64,000 nt of DNA from Bog-473 sp963800725 (GTDB lineage: Bacteria; Actinomycetota; Acidimicrobiia; Acidimicrobiales; RAAP-2). How positions within the stretch are numbered: position 1 is the stretch's first letter; each line of letters starts with the position of its first letter. The notes below the pieces were generated by a model, which worked only from the letters and a program-made list of their open reading frames with translations, searched no databases and had not been told where the DNA came from. Shown piece after piece: positions 8,596 through 20,738 of this stretch. The stretch spans positions 1-64,000 of the forward strand of contig CAWDCE010000021.1 in the NCBI GenBank assembly GCA_963800725.1, read 5' to 3'. The position numbers and the translations under genes are program-made.

Positions 8596-9611
8596 CAGGC
8601 CCCAACCAGCGCGGTGAGGTCGACCAGCCGATTCGAATAGCCCCATTCGTTGTCATACCAACCAAAGATCTTGACCAACGATCGGGTGTCGTCGATCCCC
8701 ATCACCATGGTGAGCAGCGAGTCGAACGTGCACGATGCGGACGACCCGACAATGTCGCTCGAGACGATGGGATCGTCGGTGTAGACCAACACGTGCTCGA
8801 GCGGCGGCTTGGCCGCCGCCGTGGCGAAGGCCGCATTGACCTCCTCGATGCTCGGGGTCCCATCGACCACTGCGGTGAAATCGGTGATCGACCCGGCCGG
8901 CACCGGCACCCGCAGGCCGGACCCGTCGAGCCGGCCCCGCATCGATTCGAGCACCAAGGACGTGGCGCGGGCGGCACCGGTCGAGGCCGGGACGATGTTG
9001 ACGGCGGCGGCCCGGGCCCGGCGCAGGTCCTTGTGCGGCAGGTCCAACAGGTTCTGATCATTGGTATAGGCGTGCACCGTGGTCATCAGTCCGCTGACAA
9101 TCCCAAAGGAGTCGTCGAGCACCTTGACCATTGGGACGAAGCAGTTCGTCGTGCACGAGGCGTTGGAGATCACCACGTCGTGATCGGGGTCGAAATCCTC
9201 GTCGTTGACCCCGACCACGAAGGTGGCGTCGGCGTCGGGCGACGGGGCCGAGATGATGACCCGGCGGACCGTCCCGCCGAGGTGCTGGGCCGCCTGGTCT
9301 CGACTCGTGAAGATCCCCGTCGCTTCTATGACCACCTCGACGTCGTAATCGCTCCAAGAAAGCGCCGCGGGATCACGTTCGGCCAGGACCCGTATGTGGC
9401 GCTGCCCCACCAACAGGTCGCCGCCCTCGACATCGACGGGTTCGCTGATCTGGCCCTGGGTCGAGTCATAGCGCAGTAGGTGGGCGAGCGTGGCCGCCGA
9501 GGTCAGATCGTTCACCGCCACCACATCAATATCCGCACCCGATGCCAGCACGGCGCGCACAAAGTTCCGCCCGATCCGCCCGAACCCGTTAATCCCGACC
9601 CGTACCGTCAT
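8595..9611 (-). CDS. gap: Glyceraldehyde-3-phosphate dehydrogenase, type I
   Basis: Oxidises and phosphorylates glyceraldehyde-3-phosphate using a nicotinamide cofactor in the cytoplasm. The 338-residue protein has the Rossmann motif NGFGRIGRN at the N-terminus and Asn34-Asp35 at the end of the second strand (VAVNDL). The catalytic Cys is in SNASCTTNC near residue 151, the catalytic His in TTVHAYTNDQ near 178, and the C-terminal signature WYDNEWGYSNR is present. It is the first gene of gap-pgk-tpiA-secG, with 1-base overlaps to pgk. The usual whiA gene between yvcK and gap in actinobacteria is absent; only 23 bases separate the yvcK stop from this start. Confidence 0.96.
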   Translation of the reverse strand: MTVRVGINGFGRIGRNFVRAVLASGADIDVVAVNDLTSAATLAHLLRYDSTQGQISEPVDVEGGDLLVGQRHIRVLAERDPAALSWSDYDVEVVIEATGIFTSRDQAAQHLGGTVRRVIISAPSPDADATFVVGVNDEDFDPDHDVVISNASCTTNCFVPMVKVLDDSFGIVSGLMTTVHAYTNDQNLLDLPHKDLRRARAAAVNIVPASTGAARATSLVLESMRGRLDGSGLRVPVPAGSITDFTAVVDGTPSIEEVNAAFATAAAKPPLEHVLVYTDDPIVSSDIVGSSASCTFDSLLTMVMGIDDTRSLVKIFGWYDNEWGYSNRLVDLTALVGA

Positions 9612-9634
9612 CTCTACCTACTCCCTTAGAAGTC

Positions 9635-10546
9635 CTATGCCAGCAGATCGACCAGGGCCTGCGCCAGTCTGCCCGGCGAGTGCACGAGGGGGTTCTCGTC
9701 GGTCAACGCCACATCGACCACCGCAACGGGCATCTCGGCCAACGCCGCATCGCCTTTGACCATGCCCTGACTGGTGTCACACAGCACCACGTCCACAGGT
9801 ACATTATGCCTGGCCAAAGCGGCTAAATGGGCCGCCACGTCGTAGCCCGCCGTCTCGGGGTGCTGAGGGCGAAGGTTACAGACGTAGACCCGTTGGCCCC
9901 GACATCGCGCCAGGGCTTCGGCGATCCCCGACACCGCGGCTGCGGCCAACACGCTGGTGAACAACGATCCGGGCCCAATCACGACCTGGTCGGCCGCCTC
10001 GATCCGCTCGATGGCGAGCGCGGGGGGTGCGGCATCGGCGGGAACCAACGAGACCGACTCGATGCCCCCCGCCCTCGACACGGCGACCTGGCCGGCCACT
10101 TCTCCGTGTGCGCCGTCGGCTTTGAGGACCACGCGCTCGATGGTGGCGGGCACCACGTCGCCTTGGGCCCCGAGCAAGACGGCGGCCTCGCTGACGGCCG
10201 ATACCAGCTCGCCGGTGGCCTCGAGCAGACCGGCCAAGATGAGATTGCCGAGGGCATGGCCGGCCAACTCACCCTCGTCGAAGCGACGTTCGAAGGCGAC
10301 AGCCAGGGCCGAGTTGGGGGCGGCCAGGGCCACCAGGCACTTGCGCATGTCCCCGAGTGCAACCACGTTGAGCAACTCGCTCAGTCGACCGCTCGACCCA
10401 CCGTCGTCGGCGACCGAGACCACGGCCGTCACCCTGCTCGCGTAGGTGCGCGCGGCGCGCAGGGTGACCGCGGTGCCATGGCCGCCACCGAGGGCGACGA
10501 CCGACGGGCCCCCGGCGGGGCAATCGACCCCACTGCTCGGCGTCAC
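9635..10546 (-). CDS. yvcK: YvcK/CofD-like gluconeogenesis factor
   Basis: Member of the YvcK family, which binds UDP-sugars and is needed for growth on gluconeogenic carbon and for cell-wall balance in studied bacteria. About 303 residues with the nucleotide-binding start VVALGGGHGTAVTLRA, then VSVADDGGSSGRLS, LGDMRKCLVALA, LGNLILAGL and VIGPGSLFTSVL, all family hallmarks in order. I chose the GTG at 10546, 16 bases after the rapZ stop; the open frame further upstream is a shadow of rapZ. Cotranscribed with uvrC and rapZ as in other actinobacteria and firmicutes. Confidence 0.93.
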   Translation of the reverse strand: MTPSSGVDCPAGGPSVVALGGGHGTAVTLRAARTYASRVTAVVSVADDGGSSGRLSELLNVVALGDMRKCLVALAAPNSALAVAFERRFDEGELAGHALGNLILAGLLEATGELVSAVSEAAVLLGAQGDVVPATIERVVLKADGAHGEVAGQVAVSRAGGIESVSLVPADAAPPALAIERIEAADQVVIGPGSLFTSVLAAAAVSGIAEALARCRGQRVYVCNLRPQHPETAGYDVAAHLAALARHNVPVDVVLCDTSQGMVKGDAALAEMPVAVVDVALTDENPLVHSPGRLAQALVDLLA

Positions 10547-10562
10547 CGTCGCCCCCGCCCGC

Positions 10563-11429
10563 TCATTTGTCCACGTCGCGATGGAAGACCGACGTCGGGT
10601 GCCCCGACGCGCTGAGCCGCTCGGCCAGTGCCTCGGCGAGCGCCACGGAGCGGTGGCGGCCCCCGGTGCAACCCATGGCGATGGTGAGGTAGGACTTTCC
10701 CTCGCGCACAAAGGCCGGGAGGATGGCCCGCAACAAATCGTCCACCCGGTCCAAGAACTCTTGGGAGTCGGGCTTGTCCAAGACGTAGTCGCGCACCGAC
10801 GCGTCGAGACCGCTGTAGGGGCGCAACTCCTCGATCCAAAACGGGTTGGGGAGGAATCGGCAGTCAAAGACGATGTCGACATCGAGCGGGATGCCGTGCT
10901 TGTAGCCGAACGACACCACCGAGGTGACCATGTTCGAGTCGCCCCCGTTCTCGTCGAAGGCCTCGAGGATCCGCGTGCGCAGCTGATTCGAGTTGAGGTC
11001 GCCGGTGTCGATGAGCAGGTCAGCGCGATCGCGCACCGGCTCGAGCAACCGGCGCTCGTCCGCGATGGACTCCTTGACCCCACGCGCGTCGATGGGATGG
11101 CGCCGCCGGGTCCCTTCATAGCGACGGATCAACACGTCGTCGGCGGCCTCTAAGAACAAGACCCTGACCCGGTTGCGCGTCTCGCGCAGCGAATCGAGCA
11201 CGTCGGCGAGATCCTCGAAATATTCGGCGTCGGTGTTCGCACCACCACGGCCGATCACGAGGGCCACCCGCTCGATCTCCGAACCCGGCAGGTCGATCAT
11301 CTCGACCATCTTCATGATCAGCGCGGCCGGCAGGTTGTCGATGACGAACCAGCCCAGGTCCTCGAGGGTGGCAGCAGCCGTCGACCGCCCCGCTCCCGAC
11401 ATCCCCGTGACTACGAGGAATTCACTCAA
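10563..11429 (-). CDS. rapZ: RapZ-type nucleotide-binding protein (YvcJ family)
   Basis: P-loop protein of the RapZ/YvcJ family. In E. coli RapZ is an RNase E adapter controlling amino-sugar metabolism; in Gram-positives YvcJ binds GTP/ATP and its target is unclear. The 288-residue product has Walker A GMSGAGRST at residues 9-17, FVIDNLP near residue 28, the conserved RRRHPID near 106, FGYKHGIP near 173 and GCTGGRHRSV near 254. Between uvrC and yvcK, its standard position, on the same strand. Confidence 0.95.
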   Translation of the reverse strand: MSEFLVVTGMSGAGRSTAAATLEDLGWFVIDNLPAALIMKMVEMIDLPGSEIERVALVIGRGGANTDAEYFEDLADVLDSLRETRNRVRVLFLEAADDVLIRRYEGTRRRHPIDARGVKESIADERRLLEPVRDRADLLIDTGDLNSNQLRTRILEAFDENGGDSNMVTSVVSFGYKHGIPLDVDIVFDCRFLPNPFWIEELRPYSGLDASVRDYVLDKPDSQEFLDRVDDLLRAILPAFVREGKSYLTIAMGCTGGRHRSVALAEALAERLSASGHPTSVFHRDVDK

Positions 11430-11438
11430 CGGATCACC

Positions 11439-13379
11439 TCACCGACCTCGAGTCTTATGCAACCCATCGTAAACGGCCAGGCCGACCTGGTCGGGGAGCC
11501 ACGACGGAGCCAATAGCTCCTCGAGCGATGCGGCCTTGACGGCATTGACCCCGCCCATCTCTTTGACCAGGCGGGCCCGCCTGGCCGGCCCGAGGCCCGC
11601 GATGTTGTCGAGGGCGCTGGTGGTCATGCGCTTGGCCCGGCGCTCGCGGTGGAAGGTGATGGCGAACCGATGGGCCTCGTCGCGCAGGCGCTGGAGGAGA
11701 TAGAGGGCCTCTGAGCCCCGTCGCAGCTGCACCGGCTCGGAGCGCCCGGGCCGGTAGACCTCCTCGAATTGTTTGGCGAGCGAGGCCAGTTCGATCTCGC
11801 CCTCGAGTCCGAGCTCGCGCACCACCCGCTCGGCTACACCCAACTGGCCCTTCCCGCCGTCGACCACGATCAAGTTGGGCCGGTACGAAAAACGCCGTGG
11901 TCGCGCCCTGATTGCGCCCGCTTCGTTCTCTTCACCCGCCGTCCCTGACGCAGTGCCCGGCGCCCCGACGGATGTTGCGACATCGGCCTCCTCGTTGACC
12001 AACGCGCTCAGGCGGCGCGTCAGCACCTCTTCCATGGCGGCGTAGTCGTCATTGCCCGCCACCGTCTTGACCTTGAAGCGGCGGTAATCCGCACGCTTGG
12101 CCAGCCCGTCTTCGACCACCACCATCGAGCCCACGTAGTCCGTCCCTTGGAGGTGGCTCATGTCGTAACACTCGATGCGCAACGGGGCCTCTTTGAGCCC
12201 GAGCGCACTTTGGAGTTCGGTCAACGCCTTTGAACGCGCGTTGTGATCGGCGGCGCGACGGAGCCGGTGGCGCGACAGGTCCTCGGTGGCCGATCGGGTC
12301 ACCGTCTCGAGGAGGGCCCGCTTGGTGCCGCGCTGGGGCACGGCGATATCGACCGGGCCCGCCCGGCGCGCCTGCAACCATTCACAAAGGACCGCGGTGC
12401 TCGCGGGGAGCTCGGGCACGAGCACCCGGCGCGGGATTTCGGTCCCCTCGGTGCCGTAGACCTGTTCGAGGATCAGCGCCAAGAACTCCGATGGGCTGAG
12501 GTCCTCGACCTTTTCGGCTACGAAGCCCCGGTGCCCCACCACCCGGCCGCGCCGCACGATGAAGATCTGCACCGAAGCTTCGAGTTGGTCGTCCGCCACA
12601 CCAATCAGATCGAAGTCCTCGTCGCGCTCGGACACCATGAGTTGGGCCTCCGCCGCCTTGCGCGCCGTTTGAATCCGGTCCCGCAGTCGCGCCGCCCGCT
12701 CGAACTCGAGGTTCTCCGATGCCGAGCGCATCTCGTCGTCCAGGCGATCGAGCACCGGTTGAGTGTCGCCCGAGAGGAACCCCATCAGGTCATTGACGAA
12801 GCCGTCGTAGGCCTCGTGGTCGACCGCCCCGACACACGGGCCCGAGCACCGGTCAATGTCATAGAGCAGACAGGGACGCCCGAGGCGCTCGTGGCGGGCG
12901 AACTTGGTGTCCGAACAAGTCCGCACCGGGAAGCTGCGCACCAACAGGTCGAGGGTCGAGCGGATGGCACCGGCTTGGCCATAGGGACCGAAGTACCGCA
13001 CGCCCTTGCGCTTGCGGCCGCGCACCACCGCTGGTCGGGGCCACTCGTCGTTCAAGGTGAGCGCCAACCACGGGTAGCTCTTGTCGTCTTTCAGGCGCAC
13101 GTTGTAGCGGGGCAGGTGGGCCTGGATGAGCGAGTGCTCGAGGATCAGCGCGTCGACCTCGCTGTCGACCACGATCCACTCGACATGATCGGCCGCGGCC
13201 ACCATCTGGACCGTGCGAGGTGCGAGGTTGGCCGAGTCGACCCAATAGTTGGGCAGGCGGTGGCGCAGTGACTTGGCCTTGCCGACATAGAGCACCCGGC
13301 CCCCAGCGTCGTAGAACTGATACGAGCCCGGGGCGTCGGGTATCGAGCCAGTCGGTGGTGGGTCGAGCACAACTGCCAC
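11439..13379 (-). CDS. uvrC: Excinuclease ABC subunit C
   Basis: Nuclease that makes both incisions in nucleotide excision repair. The 646-residue protein has an N-terminal GIY-YIG domain (GSYQFYDAGGRVLYVGKAKSL, about residues 19-39), a zinc-type cysteine set (CSDTKFARHERLGRPCLLYDIDRCSGPC, here only by position about 155-182), and a UVR domain for UvrB contact near 205-235. The RNase H-like nuclease core follows (CYDMSHLQG near 405, VVDGGKGQL near 508), with C-terminal helix-hairpin-helix motifs (NIAGLGPARRARL). An insert of variable, charged sequence near 460-490 is unusual but in frame. uvrA and uvrB also lie in this window. Confidence 0.97.
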   Translation of the reverse strand: MAVVLDPPPTGSIPDAPGSYQFYDAGGRVLYVGKAKSLRHRLPNYWVDSANLAPRTVQMVAAADHVEWIVVDSEVDALILEHSLIQAHLPRYNVRLKDDKSYPWLALTLNDEWPRPAVVRGRKRKGVRYFGPYGQAGAIRSTLDLLVRSFPVRTCSDTKFARHERLGRPCLLYDIDRCSGPCVGAVDHEAYDGFVNDLMGFLSGDTQPVLDRLDDEMRSASENLEFERAARLRDRIQTARKAAEAQLMVSERDEDFDLIGVADDQLEASVQIFIVRRGRVVGHRGFVAEKVEDLSPSEFLALILEQVYGTEGTEIPRRVLVPELPASTAVLCEWLQARRAGPVDIAVPQRGTKRALLETVTRSATEDLSRHRLRRAADHNARSKALTELQSALGLKEAPLRIECYDMSHLQGTDYVGSMVVVEDGLAKRADYRRFKVKTVAGNDDYAAMEEVLTRRLSALVNEEADVATSVGAPGTASGTAGEENEAGAIRARPRRFSYRPNLIVVDGGKGQLGVAERVVRELGLEGEIELASLAKQFEEVYRPGRSEPVQLRRGSEALYLLQRLRDEAHRFAITFHRERRAKRMTTSALDNIAGLGPARRARLVKEMGGVNAVKAASLEELLAPSWLPDQVGLAVYDGLHKTRGR

Positions 13380-13531
13380 TTTCGCGCACGGGTGCGCGCC
13401 ACCCGGTACACTGGCTGCGCCGGCCTGGTTTCCGGCACGACACCTCGCACCGAGGCCGACAAACCCGCGGATGGGCGACCAGGCTGTCCCCGCCGGCCAT
13501 ATCGGTGCTCTCCCTCAAAGGGGGCAGACCA

Positions 13532-14623
13532 ATGCTCAGGCTTCAGGCACCACTCCCCGAACGCTACAGCGCCGCGTCCGACGACGCGTTGGCCGAGATG
13601 ATCAGAGCGGCCAAAGCCGATCTCGGCTCCTCGGTATTCATCTTGGGGCACCACTACCAGCGAGACGAGGTCATGGCCTTCGCCGATGCCCGGGGGACTC
13701 TTTTGGGCTCTCTCGGATCGCCGCGGCCAAGGGCGATGCCGAGTTCATCGTCTTTTGCGGGGTGCACTTCATGGCCGAGTCGGCCGACGTGCTGACCGGG
13801 CCCGACCAAAAGGTCATCCTGCCCGACCTCAACGCCGGGTGCTCAATGGCCGATATGGCCAACATCGACCAGGTCGTCGACGCCTGGGACGAGCTTTCCC
13901 AGGTGGTCGACACCGATCGGGTGGTACCGATCACCTACATGAACTCCTCAGCCGCCATCAAGGCCTTTGTCGGGCGTCACCACGGCGCGGTGTGTACCTC
14001 GTCGAACGCCCGGGCCGTGTTGAGCTGGGCCCTCGACCCCGAGCGTGGCGACCGGGTCTTGTTCTTCCCCGACCAGCACCTCGGCCGCAATACCGGCTAC
14101 GACCTCGGCTACGGCGCCTCTGACATGGGCGTATGGAACCCCCGCCAAGAGCTGGGCGGCCTCTCGGACATCGAGGTCAAGGATTCGACGCTCTTGTTGT
14201 GGAAGGGCCACTGCTCGGTGCACCAGCGTTTCCGCCCTGAGCACGTCGAAGCCTTCCGGGCCGAGCACCCCGCCGGCATCGTGATGGTCCATCCCGAATG
14301 CGCCCACGACGTGGTCGAGATGGGCGATCTCGTCGGTTCAACCGACGCCATCATCCGCGGCGTGGCCGAGGCACCGAGCGGCTCGGTCATTGGGGTGGCG
14401 ACCGAGATCCATCTGGTCAAGCGCCTCAACGACGAGTCGCCCGACAAGAGGGTCGTCTGCCTCGATCCGTTGGTCTGCCCTTGCTCGACCATGTCGAGGA
14501 TCGACCCTCAGCACCTGGCCTGGGTCCTCGAGAGCCTCGTCGCCGGCGAGATCCGCAATCAGATCCAGGTCGACGACGACACCGCGCACTGGGCGCGCCT
14601 CGCCCTCGAACGGATGCTGGCGA

Positions 14624-14631
<8 letters not shown>
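13532..14631 (+). CDS. nadA: Quinolinate synthase, with one apparent frame break
   Basis: 4Fe-4S enzyme condensing iminoaspartate with dihydroxyacetone phosphate to quinolinate in NAD synthesis. The N-terminus from the ATG at 13532 reads MLRLQAPLPERYSAAS and includes FILGHHYQRDEVMAFADARG. At the G run near 13693 the frame breaks; adding one G restores DSFGLSRIAAAKGDAEFIVFCGVHFMAE in the next frame, which is then open to 14631. Cluster ligands are present in CGVHFMAE, in HPECAHDVVEMG and in CPCSTMS. MNSSAAIKA and FFPDQHLGRNTG are family motifs. Divergent from uvrC and convergent with uvrA, overlapping it by 8 bases. No nadB or nadC is in the window. Confidence 0.94.
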
Positions 14632-17485
<2,854 letters not shown>

Positions 17486-17552
17486 TAGATGAGGATACCG
17501 GTCGGGTGTTCGGGCCTGACCGGGGGTACGGCAGGTTGGCCCAAGGTGGTGC

Positions 17553-17945
17553 TCAGTCGAAGGTCACGTCGTGGTCACCCCAGTAGGCCTCGACGGCCGA
17601 GATCAACCCGTCGGGGGTCACCGTGAAGATCTCGATGCCCCGGATGTGCATGACCGCCCCGCCAGGGAGCGTCAAGGTGATGTGGAAGGCGACCGCCGCC
17701 TTGTCGGCCACCGGGTGGACCTCGGTGACCTCGAAGACCATGGTCTCTGAGGCATCGATGGAGCGCTGCATGAAGTCCCTGACGGCCTCGCGCCCGATGT
17801 TGGGTGGCGTCGGGTACGGGTCCACTTGCACGGCGTCGGCGCTGAAGAGTTCCGAATACGCCACCGCATCGCGTGCGGTGACGGTCGCGGCGTAGCGCTC
17901 GACGGTGGCCAGCAGCGTTTCGCTAGTCGGTGGGTCGCTCGGCAT
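17553..17945 (-). CDS. NTF2-like / SnoaL-like domain protein
   Basis: A protein of about 130 residues with the cone-shaped NTF2 fold pattern: VERYAATVTARDAVAYSELFSADAV near the start, then DFMQRSIDASET, and paired strands AAVAFHITLTLPGGAVMHIRGIEIFTVTPDGLI at the end. Similar proteins are steroid isomerase-like enzymes or small ligand-binding proteins, so the substrate is unknown. The ATG at 17945 (MPSDPPTSET) fits the fold better than the GTG/ATG 11 codons upstream. It sits alone between uvrB and uvrA on the same strand. Confidence 0.8.
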   Translation of the reverse strand: MPSDPPTSETLLATVERYAATVTARDAVAYSELFSADAVQVDPYPTPPNIGREAVRDFMQRSIDASETMVFEVTEVHPVADKAAVAFHITLTLPGGAVMHIRGIEIFTVTPDGLISAVEAYWGDHDVTFD

Positions 17946-17988
17946 GCAGCGCACATTACCCGGCGTCGCTACTCGCATGTGGTGTCCG

Positions 17989-20028
17989 CTAGCTCGGCAC
18001 CGAGGCCCGGAGCTGGGCGATCTCGTCCCGCAGCAACGCCGCCTCTTCGAACCTCAGCTCGGCGGCTGCGGTCTTCATCTCGGCTTCGAGCTGGCTCATG
18101 AGCTCGACCGCGGCGGCCGGAGTCGAGGCGTCCCCCTCGTTGAGCAAGGAGGGCCGCGCTGCCCCGCGCGTCGAGGGGTTGCGCCGGACCTCGGCCCGGC
18201 TGCGCCCAGGGGCGCCCCGCAGTCGCTCGAGGATGTCGGTGACGGCCTTGCGGATGGTCTGGGGATCGATGCCGTGTTCGAGGTTGTAGGCGGTTTGGAT
18301 CTCGCGCCGGCGCTGGGTGACCGAGACCGCCTCACGCATCGAATCGGTGATGGTGTCGGCATAGAGGACCACCGTGCCGTCCACGTTGCGCGCGGCCCGC
18401 CCCATTGTTTGGATCAGCGACGACGATGAGCGCAAGAACCCCTCCTTGTCGGCATCGAGGATGGCCACGAGCGCCACCTCGGGCAGGTCGAGTCCCTCGC
18501 GCAGCAAGTTGATCCCGACCAAAACGTCAATGGAGCCCAGACGCAGTTCGCGCAGGATCTCGATCCGGGTGATGGTGTCGATATCCGAGTGCAGGTACTG
18601 CACCCTGATTCCGGCATCGGCCAGGTAGTCGGTGAGGTCCTCGGCCATCTTCTTGGTCAAGGTCGTCACCAGTACCCGGCCCCCGGCGGCCACCGTGGTC
18701 TCGATGCGCGCCATGAGATCGTCCACTTGACCCTTGGTGGGCCGGATGGTCACCTCGGGATCGACCAACCCGGTCGGGCGGATGACCTGTTCGACCATCT
18801 GGGTCGAATGCTCGGACTCGAAGGGACCCGGGGTGGCCGAGACAAAGACGCACTGGGGCACCCGCTCGATGAATTCCTCGAAGCGCAACGGGCGGTTGTC
18901 ACGGGCCGATGGCAGGCGGAACCCGTGCTCGACCAACATGTCTTTTCTCGAACGGTCGCCCGCGTACTGCCCGTGGAGTTGGGGGACCGCCACGTGGCTC
19001 TCGTCGATGACCACCAAGAAATCGTCGGGGAAGAAATCGAGCAGTGTGTAGGGCGCCTCGCCCGGGGCCCGGCCGTCGAGGTGGCGCGAGTAGTTCTCGA
19101 CCCCCGAGCACACGCCGGTCTCGGCCAGCATCTCGAGGTCATGTTCGGTGCGCACCCGCAGGCGCTGCGCTTCGAGCAGCTTGCCCTCGCGCTGAAACTC
19201 CTGGAGTCGCTCGCGCAATTCCACTTCGATGCTTTGGACGGCACGTTGGACGATCTCATCGCCGGTCACATAGTGCGTGGCCGCGTAGACGGCGATGTCC
19301 TCGAGTTCTTCGCCCATCTCGCCCGTCAAGACATCGAACGTCACGATGCGCTCGATGGTGTCGCCGAACATCTCGACCCGCAGCGCCTGCTCCTCGTAGG
19401 CGGGATGGATCTCGATCGTGTCCCCCCTGGCCCGGAAGGTGCCGCGCACCAGGTTCACGTCGTTGCGCGAGTACTGCAGTTCGACGAGTCGACGCAACAT
19501 GTCTCGTTGGTCGAGTTGGTCGCCGACCCCAAGCGCCAAGATGCGGTCGCGGTATTCGTCAGGGGATCCAAGTCCGTAGATACACGAGACCGATGCCACC
19601 ACAATGACGTCCTTGCGCATCAAGAGCGACGAGGTGGTGGCGTGGCGGAGCCGGTCGATCTCATCGTTGATCGAAGAGTCCTTCTCGATGTAGGTATCGG
19701 TGGTCGGGAGATAGGCCTCGGGTTGGTAATAGTCGTAGTACGACACGAAGAACTCGACCCGGTTCTTCGGAAACAAATCACGCAGCTCCGACGAGAGTTG
19801 GGCGGCCAAGGACTTGTTGGGCTCGATGATCAGGATCGGGCGCTGGATCTGCTCGATCATCCAGGCGATCGTGGCCGTCTTGCCTGATCCCGTGATGCCT
19901 TGGAGCGTCTGGTAGTGGTCCCCGTCGCGCACCCCGCGCACCAGCGCCTCAATGGCGGCGGGCTGGTCACCGGCGGGCTGGAACGGCGAGACGACTTGGA
20001 ACGGGGTGCGCAAATTGGTCGTCGTCAT
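17989..20028 (-). CDS. uvrB: Excinuclease ABC subunit B
   Basis: Helicase-like core of nucleotide excision repair, loaded by UvrA and recruiting UvrC. The 679-residue protein has Walker A QGITGSGKTAT near residue 45, the damage-probing beta hairpin (VSYYDYYQPEAYLP, near 95), DESHVAVPQ (motif II), and SATPGPFE. Motifs V-VI (GINLLREGLDLPE; QTMGRAARN) are present, with a C-terminal UVR domain (LEAEMKTAAAELRFEEAALLRDE) for UvrC contact. Intact. It lies just downstream of coaE, as in mycobacteria. Confidence 0.98.
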   Translation of the reverse strand: MTTTNLRTPFQVVSPFQPAGDQPAAIEALVRGVRDGDHYQTLQGITGSGKTATIAWMIEQIQRPILIIEPNKSLAAQLSSELRDLFPKNRVEFFVSYYDYYQPEAYLPTTDTYIEKDSSINDEIDRLRHATTSSLLMRKDVIVVASVSCIYGLGSPDEYRDRILALGVGDQLDQRDMLRRLVELQYSRNDVNLVRGTFRARGDTIEIHPAYEEQALRVEMFGDTIERIVTFDVLTGEMGEELEDIAVYAATHYVTGDEIVQRAVQSIEVELRERLQEFQREGKLLEAQRLRVRTEHDLEMLAETGVCSGVENYSRHLDGRAPGEAPYTLLDFFPDDFLVVIDESHVAVPQLHGQYAGDRSRKDMLVEHGFRLPSARDNRPLRFEEFIERVPQCVFVSATPGPFESEHSTQMVEQVIRPTGLVDPEVTIRPTKGQVDDLMARIETTVAAGGRVLVTTLTKKMAEDLTDYLADAGIRVQYLHSDIDTITRIEILRELRLGSIDVLVGINLLREGLDLPEVALVAILDADKEGFLRSSSSLIQTMGRAARNVDGTVVLYADTITDSMREAVSVTQRRREIQTAYNLEHGIDPQTIRKAVTDILERLRGAPGRSRAEVRRNPSTRGAARPSLLNEGDASTPAAAVELMSQLEAEMKTAAAELRFEEAALLRDEIAQLRASVPS

Positions 20029-20072
20029 AGTCGGAGGCTACCGGGACGTTGTGACGTTCCCGGGCGCTGCGC

Positions 20073-20674
20073 CTAGCGCTTGGTGTTGAGCCACTCCCAC
20101 AGTTTGGACACCTCACGCTCGAGCTGGTCCCGATCGCCCGAATTGTCGAGAAGGTAGTCGGCTTCCTTGGCCCGCTCGGCCGGGGTGATCTGGGCCCGAA
20201 TGCGCGCCTCGGCGTCGGCCCGGTCCATCCCGCGTTGCCCGAGCAGGCGCTCGAGGGCGATGTCCACCGGACAGTCGACCACCACCACGACATCGAGCTT
20301 GACCGTTTCGCGGTGCAGGGCGGTGAGCAGCGGGATGGCGAGCACCACCACCTTGTCGGTGCCTGCGAGCGCATCGCGGGCATTGATCATGGCGATGCCG
20401 ATGGCGGGGTGGGTGATGGCGTTGAGGTCGGCCCGGGCCGCATCGTCGGCGAACGCCACGGCGGCGAGTGCCGGGCGGTCAATCGTCCCGTCGGCTGCCA
20501 CAATGGCGGTCCCGAAACGCTCGATCAGGGGCTGGTAGGCCGGCCCCCCGGGTTCGACCACCTGGCGCGCCACCTGATCGGCATCGATGAGGACGGCCCC
20601 GCGTGCGACCAAATTGGTCGGCCACGGCTGACTTCCCCGATCCAAATTCCCCCAGTCAGGCCAACGGCGAGCAT
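20073..20674 (-). CDS. coaE: Dephospho-CoA kinase, with two apparent insertions at the N-terminus
   Basis: Last enzyme of coenzyme A synthesis, phosphorylating the ribose 3'-OH. Starting at the ATG at 20674 the product begins MLAVGLTGGI, then the frame is lost. Removing one T from each of two AATTTGG runs (near 20645 and 20612) restores a perfect P-loop GGIGSGKSAVADQLVARGA followed by IDADQVARQVVEPG. The rest is open and typical: VAFADDAARADLNAITHPAI, VVVVDCPVDIALERL, RGMDRADAEARI and LDNSGD. Total about 200 residues, the family size. Same strand as uvrB, 44 bases upstream. Breaks in this essential gene point to sequence errors. Confidence 0.92.
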
Positions 20675-20738
20675 CGCCGCAGCGTACCGTCCGAGTGCCC
20701 TGCACCGAAGTTGCACACCGCCTGGGCCGCCGCCTTGC

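Noticed and set aside
6643..8646. A single long frame that seems to encode a pgk-tpiA fusion protein
   Set aside because: The middle part is nonsense-like Arg/Pro/Ser sequence while the true pgk C-domain lies in other frames and ends at a TAG overlapping the tpiA GTG start. The fusion is an artefact of single-base breaks.
13693..13693. Programmed frameshifting in nadA, pgk or coaE
   Set aside because: Breaks occur at varied homopolymers and in both directions, with no slippery heptamer plus downstream structure, and similar breaks recur throughout the contig. Errors explain them better.
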